Positions 59,657 to 64,000 of a DNA stretch of 64,000 nt are shown here, in pieces. Numbering within the stretch: the first letter of the stretch is position 1; each line of letters begins with the position of its first letter. This DNA comes from Sphingomonas naasensis (GTDB taxonomy: Bacteria > Pseudomonadota > Alphaproteobacteria > Sphingomonadales > Sphingomonadaceae): assembly GCF_004792695.1 (NCBI RefSeq), contig NZ_SRXU01000009.1, positions 62,001-126,000 on the forward strand, given 5' to 3'. A program made the translations under genes and the position numbers. The notes beneath the pieces are model-generated. The model did not search any database and was not told where the DNA came from. It saw only the letters and a program-made list of their open reading frames with translations.

Positions 59657-60556
59657 ATGCGTAATTCGTCCCAGCCCGGCGCCGCGGGCCTCGCCTTCGG
59701 TGTCGGCTCGTACACGCTCTGGGGCGTATTGCCGCTCTACATCCATCTGCTGAAGGACGTCCCCGCGCTGCAGGTGCTCGCGCATCGCGTGCTCTGGTCG
59801 CTCGGGTTGCTGCTGCTGCTGATCGTCGTGCTGCGCCGCGCGCCCGGCATCCTCGCTGCGGCGCGCGGCCGCACCTTGTTGCTGCTCGTCGGCAGCGCGC
59901 TGATGATCGCGATCAACTGGATCGTCTATATCTGGGCGGTGCAGAACGGCCATGTGCTCGAGGCGAGCCTCGGCTATTTCATCAATCCGCTGGTCAATGT
60001 CGCGCTCGGCTTCGCCTTTCTGGGCGAGCGGCTGCGCCGGCTCCAGGCGGCTGCGATCGGCGTCGCCGCCATCGGCGTGCTGGTCCTCGCGATCAGCGGC
60101 GGCGGCGCGCTGTGGCTGTCGCTGATGCTCGCATTGAGCTTCGGGCTCTACGGCCTGCTGCGCAAGGTCGCTGCGATCGACGCGCTCGGCGGGCTGACCG
60201 TCGAGACGCTGCTGCTCGCCCCGTTCAGCGTCGCGTTGCTGCTCCATGCCAGTCAGGCGGGCACTAATGCCTTCGGCCAGTCCGCGCATCTCGATTGGCT
60301 GCTCGCGCTCGCCGGTGTCGTCACCGCGCTGCCGCTGCTGCTCTTCGCTGCCGCCGCGCGCCGGCTGCCGCTCGCGACGCTGGGGCTGCTCCAATATATC
60401 GCGCCCTCGCTCCAGTTCGCCGAAGCCGTGCTGATCTTCGGCGAGCCGGTGCGCCAGGTGCACATCGTCACCTTCACGCTGATCTGGGCCGGCTGCGCGC
60501 TCTATGCATTCGACAGCATCCGCGCGGCCCGCACCCCGACGCCCGCCCGAATCTGA
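59657..60556 (+). CDS. rarD: EamA-family transporter RarD
   Basis: The 299-residue protein has ten transmembrane segments. The RarD signature is clear: GLAFGVGSYTLWGVLPLYIHLLKDVPALQVLAHRVLWSLG, LIAINWIVYIWAVQNGHVLEASLGYFINPLVNVALGFAFLGERL (second-half dimer contacts) and LLQYIAPSLQFAEAVLIFGEP. It exports small metabolites; the substrate is uncertain. The start is at MRNSSQPGAA; the earlier frame codes an unlikely basic leader. Confidence 0.88.
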   Translation: MRNSSQPGAAGLAFGVGSYTLWGVLPLYIHLLKDVPALQVLAHRVLWSLGLLLLLIVVLRRAPGILAAARGRTLLLLVGSALMIAINWIVYIWAVQNGHVLEASLGYFINPLVNVALGFAFLGERLRRLQAAAIGVAAIGVLVLAISGGGALWLSLMLALSFGLYGLLRKVAAIDALGGLTVETLLLAPFSVALLLHASQAGTNAFGQSAHLDWLLALAGVVTALPLLLFAAAARRLPLATLGLLQYIAPSLQFAEAVLIFGEPVRQVHIVTFTLIWAGCALYAFDSIRAARTPTPARI

Positions 60557-60559
60557 CAT

Positions 60560-60575
60560 TCAACCATATGGTTGA
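60560..60575. promoter_or_regulatory. Operator palindrome 1 of the ArsR operon
   Basis: TCAACCATATGGTTGA is a perfect 16-bp palindrome starting 3 bases after the rarD stop. Its centre is 40 bases upstream of the second, longer copy, about four helical turns. Confidence 0.8.
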
Positions 60576-60597
60576 CTAAACGGCGGAACATGGTCAA

Positions 60598-60617
60598 GTT
60601 CAACCATATGGTTGAAC
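60598..60617. promoter_or_regulatory. Operator palindrome 2 overlapping the ArsR start
   Basis: GTTCAACCATATGGTTGAAC is a perfect 20-bp palindrome that contains the ATG of the ArsR gene in its centre. The arrangement indicates autoregulation by ArsR bound over the start codon. Confidence 0.8.
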
Positions 60618-60943
60618 AACGACTCGACACGACCTTCCACGCGCTGGCCGATCCGACCCGCCGCGGCATGCTCGCCACGCTCGCGCTCGGCGAGAAATCG
60701 ATCGGCGAGCTCGCCGAACCCTTCGCGATGAGCTTCGCCGGCGCCGCCAAGCATGTGAAGGTGCTCGAAGGCGCGGGGCTGGTCGCGCGGCGCAAGGTCG
60801 GCCGCAACCAGCTCTGCCGGCTCAACGCCGGCCCGCTCGCCGAGGCCGACAAATGGCTGCGCCAATGGGAGCAGTTCTGGACGCTGCGGCTCGATCGGCT
60901 CGAGGCGCTGATCGCCGAAGATCAAAACGGAGGACGCGTATGA
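60608..60943 (+). CDS. ArsR-family transcriptional regulator
   Basis: The 111-residue winged-helix protein has LDTTFHALADPTRRGMLATLALGEKSIGELAEPFAMSFAGAAKHVKVLEGAGLVARRKVGRNQLCRLN, the ArsR/SmtB fold without the metal-binding Cys pair (ELCVC) of metal sensors, and resembles the SdpR-type group that controls SRPBCC genes. The start at MVEQRLDTTF is chosen; Met codons upstream (60590) are in frame but lie between the palindromes. It leads an operon with VOC and two SRPBCC genes. Confidence 0.9.
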   Translation: MVEQRLDTTFHALADPTRRGMLATLALGEKSIGELAEPFAMSFAGAAKHVKVLEGAGLVARRKVGRNQLCRLNAGPLAEADKWLRQWEQFWTLRLDRLEALIAEDQNGGRV

Positions 60944-61335
60944 CCAGGGCAACCCCCTTCCTCATGTTCCAGCACGGCAAGGCCGAAGCCGCGCTCGACT
61001 TTTATGTCGAGACCGTCCCCGGCAGCCGCATCGTCGCGATCGAGCGGTTCGGCGCCGAGGGGCCCGGGCCCGAAGGCACGATCCTGCGCGCCCATGTCGA
61101 GATCGCCGGCCAGCCGGTGATGGTGCACGACAGCTTCATCGTCCACGGCTTCGATTTCACTCCCTCTTGGTCGTTCTTCGTCGAGTGCGCCGACGAGGCC
61201 GAGACCGAGCGGCTGTTCGCGGCGCTCGGCGAGGGCGGCGGGGTGCTGATGCCGCTCGACAATTATGGCTGGAGCCGCCGCTTCGGTTGGGTGTCCGATC
61301 GGTTCGGTGTCGCGTGGCAGGTCAATCTGCAATGA
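60940..61335 (+). CDS. VOC-family (PhnB-like) protein
   Basis: The 131-residue protein shows the glyoxalase/VOC fold as in PhnB/3-demethylubiquinone methyltransferase-like proteins: ATPFLMFQHGKAEAALDFYVETVPGSRIVAIERFG, PVMVHDSFIVHGFDFTPSWSFFVECADEAETERLFAAL and GWVSDRFGVAWQVN. Family members are typically metal-dependent, but the reaction is unknown. It overlaps the ArsR stop by 4 bases. Confidence 0.85.
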   Translation: MTRATPFLMFQHGKAEAALDFYVETVPGSRIVAIERFGAEGPGPEGTILRAHVEIAGQPVMVHDSFIVHGFDFTPSWSFFVECADEAETERLFAALGEGGGVLMPLDNYGWSRRFGWVSDRFGVAWQVNLQ

Positions 61336-61769
61336 GCGCGCCGGTCATGCTCAGCCTGCGGCACGATTATGCCGCACCCGCGGCGCGCGTGTTCGATGCC
61401 TGGCTCGACCCGGTGCAGGCCGCGCGCTTTCTGTTCGCCACGCCGGAAGGCGAGATGGTCCGCGCCGAGCTCGACCCGCGCGTCGGCGGCAGCTTCCTGT
61501 TCGTCGATCGTCGTGCCGATGGCGATGCCGAGCATCATGGCCGCTATGTCGAGATCGATCGCCCGCACCGGCTGGTCTTCCTGTTCCGCGGTCCCGGCAC
61601 CGCGCCGGACGAATGGTCGCGCGTCGCGGTGGACATCGTCGAGCGCGGCCGCGGCTGCACGCTCACCCTCACCCACGAGATCCCGGCCCAATGGGCCGAT
61701 TATGCCCAACCGGTGCGCAAGGGCTGGACGATGATCCTCGCCAGCCTCGCGCGGATATTGGAGAGCTGA
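61332..61769 (+). CDS. SRPBCC (AHSA1-type) protein
   Basis: The 145-residue START-like protein has LRHDYAAPAARVFDAWLDPVQAARFLFATPEGEMVRAELDPRVGGSFLFVD and HGRYVEIDRPHRLVFLFRGPG, ending GWTMILASLARILES. Such proteins bind a hydrophobic ligand or act as activators. It overlaps the VOC gene by 4 bases. Confidence 0.87.
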   Translation: MSAPVMLSLRHDYAAPAARVFDAWLDPVQAARFLFATPEGEMVRAELDPRVGGSFLFVDRRADGDAEHHGRYVEIDRPHRLVFLFRGPGTAPDEWSRVAVDIVERGRGCTLTLTHEIPAQWADYAQPVRKGWTMILASLARILES

Positions 61770-61770
61770 A

Positions 61771-62295
61771 ATGGCCGACACCTTCACCGCCGAAACCCTG
61801 CGCTTCGAGCGCGAGCTTGCCGCCCCGGTCGAGACCGTCTGGCAATATCTGGTCGATCCCGAGCTGCGCGCGCGCTGGTTCATGGGCGGGCCGACCGATC
61901 TGCGCGAAGGCGGTGCGATCGGCATGACGATGCGGCACGGCAATCTTGCCGACGAAGCCGATCCGATGCCTGAACGCTACGCGCCCTATGACGGCAAGGC
62001 CTGGTCCGAGAAGATCACGCGGCTCGAGCCGGCGCGGCTGATCGCCTTCACCTGGTCGGGCGGCGAGGCCGGCGAGGTGACGATCGCGCTCGAGCCGCTC
62101 GGCGACACGCGCACCCGTCTGACGCTCACCCATGCCGGGCTGCGCGGCCCTGACGACGCCCGCAATTTCGGCGGCGGCTGGGGCTCGCACCTCGCGGTGC
62201 TCGAACGCCGGCTCGAGGGCAAGCACATCGCCAGTTTCTGGGCCCTGCACGCGCAGGCCGAGGCCGCCGCGGCAAGGGCGCTCGGGCTGGGCTAG
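61771..62295 (+). CDS. SRPBCC (AHSA1-type) protein, second copy
   Basis: The 174-residue relative of the previous gene has LRFERELAAPVETVWQYLVDPELRARWFMGGPTDLREGG and ITRLEPARLIAFTWSGGEAGEVTIALEPLGDTRTRLTLTHAG. The two copies differ enough to suggest an old duplication or separate acquisition. Its TAG is in CTAG 62292-62295, shared with the thiolase stop. Confidence 0.87.
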   Translation: MADTFTAETLRFERELAAPVETVWQYLVDPELRARWFMGGPTDLREGGAIGMTMRHGNLADEADPMPERYAPYDGKAWSEKITRLEPARLIAFTWSGGEAGEVTIALEPLGDTRTRLTLTHAGLRGPDDARNFGGGWGSHLAVLERRLEGKHIASFWALHAQAEAAAARALGLG

Positions 62296-63485
62296 GGGAT
62301 CTCGAACAGCCCCGCCGCGCCCATCCCGCCGGCGGTGCACATCGACACCACGACGAAGCGCGCGCCGCGCCGCCGCCCCTCGATCAGCGCATGGCCGACG
62401 AGCCGCGAGCCGGTCATCCCGAACGGATGGCCGATCGCGATCGCGCCGCCATTGACGTTGAGCCTGTCGGGATCGATGCCCAGCGTGTCGCGGCAATAGA
62501 GGCACTGGCTGGCGAACGCCTCGTTGATCTCCCACAGGCCGATGTCGGCGACGGTCAGCCCGGCGCGGGCAAGCAACTTTGGCACCGCGAAGACCGGGCC
62601 TATCCCCATCTCGTCGGGCGCGCAGCCGGCGACCTGGAAGCCGCGATAGATGCCGAGGATGTCCTTGCCCTCGACCTCGGCGGTGGCGCGATCCATCAGG
62701 ATCTGCGCGGCCGCCCCGTCGGAGAGCTGGCTGGCGTTGCCGGCAGTGACGTTGCGGCCGTGCTGGACGAAGGCGCCGTCCTTCCAGACGGTCTTTAGGC
62801 CTGCCAGCGCCTCGGCGGTGGTGCCCGGGCGGATGCCTTCGTCGCGGGTGACGGTCACTGTCTCGCTGCCGGTGCGGTTGCCTTCCTTGTCGAACAGCGC
62901 CTTCTCGACGGTGATCGGCGCGATCTCGGCGTCGAAGGCGCCGCGCTCGAGCGCCGCCGCGGCGCGCTGCTGGCTGGTCGCGGCGAAAAGATCCTGCGCC
63001 TCGCGGCTGATCCCGTAGCGCTCGGCGACGATCTCGGCGGTCTCGATCATCGGGATATAGGCCGCCGCAACCTGCTCGATCACCGAGCGGTTCACCACGC
63101 GCGGCGCGTTCTTCATCGTCAGGCTGATCGACTCCATGCCCCCGGCGAGCGCGACGTCGATCTCGTCGGTCATGATCGATCGTGCCGCCAGCGCGATCGC
63201 GGTCAGCCCCGAGCCGCATTTCCGATCGAGGCTGAAGGCGGGAACGCTATCGGGAATGCCCGCGGCGAACAGCGCGAGCCGCGCCATGTTGCCGCCCTGC
63301 GTCCCCCATTGATTGCCCATGCCATAGAACACGTCGTCGATCCGTGCCGGATCGATCCCGGCGCGCTCGATCGCCGCGTTCATCACGTGCGCAGCGAGTA
63401 TCGGTGCCTCGGTATCGTTGAAATAGCCGCGGACGGCCTTGCCGACACCGGTCCGCGCCGTGGAAACAATGGCAGCCTCTCGCAT
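62292..63485 (-). CDS. Thiolase (acetyl-CoA C-acyltransferase)
   Basis: The 397-residue thiolase has all catalytic residues: Cys in FSLDRKCGSGLTAIAL, His in GGAIAIGHPFGMTGSRLVGHALIEG and Cys in VVVSMCTAGGMGAAGLFEIP. AGGMESISLTMKNAPRV is also typical. It cleaves 3-oxoacyl-CoA in beta-oxidation or condenses acetyl-CoA; the direction is unproven. The neighbouring enoyl-CoA hydratase supports beta-oxidation. Confidence 0.93.
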   Translation of the reverse strand: MREAAIVSTARTGVGKAVRGYFNDTEAPILAAHVMNAAIERAGIDPARIDDVFYGMGNQWGTQGGNMARLALFAAGIPDSVPAFSLDRKCGSGLTAIALAARSIMTDEIDVALAGGMESISLTMKNAPRVVNRSVIEQVAAAYIPMIETAEIVAERYGISREAQDLFAATSQQRAAAALERGAFDAEIAPITVEKALFDKEGNRTGSETVTVTRDEGIRPGTTAEALAGLKTVWKDGAFVQHGRNVTAGNASQLSDGAAAQILMDRATAEVEGKDILGIYRGFQVAGCAPDEMGIGPVFAVPKLLARAGLTVADIGLWEINEAFASQCLYCRDTLGIDPDRLNVNGGAIAIGHPFGMTGSRLVGHALIEGRRRGARFVVVSMCTAGGMGAAGLFEIP

Positions 63486-63552
63486 GCAGGACTCGCTTTT
63501 CGAGTTTCGGGTATGGTTGTCTGTCTAGAGCCGTCTCCCCTGATTGCAAGAC

Positions 63553-64000
63553 TCAGTCGGTAAAGCGCGGTGCCCGCTTCTGCATATTGGCCATCACCGC
63601 CTCGATCTGGTTGGGCGAGCGTAGCAATCCCGCCTGCGCAACGCTTTCGCCGACCAGAATCGCGGCCGCCCCGCCCTCGAGATTGGCCAGCTGCTTGGCC
63701 GCGCGGATCGCATCGGGGTTGCGCCCCGCGATCGCGCGCGCGAGCGCCATCGCCTCGGCCTGCGGATCCTCGGCGATCCGGGTGACGAACCCGAGCGCCC
63801 GCGCTTCCTCCGCCCCGAACTCGCGCGCGGTGTAGACCAGCTCGCGCAGCGCATCGTCGCGCACGGTGCCGCGCCACAGCGCGAAGCCGGCCATATCGGG
63901 GACGATGCCCCATTTCATCTCCATCACCGACAGCCGCGCATCGGGCGCCGCGATCCGTATGTCCGCGCCGCTGGCGATCTGCAGCCCGCCGCCGAACGCC
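63553..64000 (-). CDS. Enoyl-CoA hydratase/isomerase family protein (truncated by window)
   Basis: The N-terminal part lies beyond the window; about 148 residues are visible. The crotonase motifs seen are FGGGLQIASGADIRIAAPDARLSVMEMKWGIVPDMAGFALW, REFGAEEARALGFVTRIAEDP and NPDAIRAAKQLANLEGG, followed by a helical tail with MQKRAPRFTD. The oxyanion glycines are there, but the Glu of the canonical hydratase pair is replaced (GIVPDMAG), so it could be an isomerase or hydrolase. It is 67 bases upstream of the thiolase on the same strand. Confidence 0.85.
   Translation of the reverse strand, partial: AFGGGLQIASGADIRIAAPDARLSVMEMKWGIVPDMAGFALWRGTVRDDALRELVYTAREFGAEEARALGFVTRIAEDPQAEAMALARAIAGRNPDAIRAAKQLANLEGGAAAILVGESVAQAGLLRSPNQIEAVMANMQKRAPRFTD

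Overview
The window is a high-GC alphaproteobacterial chromosome segment, most likely from Sphingomonas or a close sphingomonad. The evidence is the gene order (ppsR-maf-aroE-coaE-dnaQ facing hemE-hemJ-rho, then mnmE-mnmG-rsmG-parA-parB), the families DUF1491, DUF3576 and DUF6489, a separate branched-chain 2-oxoacid dehydrogenase operon, and REP-like inverted repeats. It is gene-dense, with many 4-base ATGA start/stop overlaps. There is no rRNA, CRISPR array, prophage or intact transposase; one tRNA (Gly-GCC) is present.

0-8 kb: an ankyrin protein cut by the window edge, then ten genes in a row on the minus strand (mmcB, cell-wall hydrolase, DUF1491, thioesterase, ptsN, hpf, dnaQ, coaE, aroE, maf, ppsR). 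7.7-8.1 kb: a 416-bp gene-free gap where transcription direction switches. It holds DnaA-box-like motifs and an AT-rich stretch and sits next to hemE, so it is the best candidate for the replication origin. 8-19.4 kb: plus-strand core genes hemE, hemJ, rho, a TerC protein, mnmE, mnmG, rsmG, parA and parB, interrupted by a small minus-strand block. Three parS-type palindromes lie within 2.5 kb around mnmG/rsmG. Origin, ParAB and parS together form the replication and segregation locus.

19.4-34.7 kb: holA-lptE-leuS, envelope genes (DUF3576 lipoprotein, a barrel-like exported protein, lolA), thiamine- and riboflavin-related genes, xthA, a lower-GC two-gene island (small protein plus a frameshifted retropepsin), ftsK, a UbiH-type monooxygenase and a GNAT. 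34.7-48.6 kb: a second copy of a 283-bp mobile element, the Trm112/LON/thioredoxin-TPR operon, tRNA-Gly, DUF proteins, a CoA-transferase/acyl-CoA dehydrogenase group, hemDC, and the divergent tsaD-gpsA-DUF1697 operon. 48.6-64 kb: rsmB-rpe-heparinase-purH, the branched-chain dehydrogenase E1alpha-E1beta-E2 operon, bioY, rarD, an ArsR-controlled VOC/SRPBCC operon with two perfect operator palindromes, and fatty-acid beta-oxidation genes running off the edge.

The most unusual features are: (i) two inverted copies (about 97% identical) of a 283-bp transposase-less element with CTAG ends, inserted so that the CTAG supplies TAG stop codons to flanking genes; (ii) three intact convergent gene pairs that share a CTAG as interlocked stop codons, the same kind of site as the inferred target; (iii) REP-like inverted pairs that became coding sequence in the E2 linker and in the tail of a ThiE-like protein; (iv) the small-protein/retropepsin module; (v) a possible 21-residue ORF or small RNA between lolA and xthA. 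All functional calls rest on motif and family recognition by eye, without database searches.
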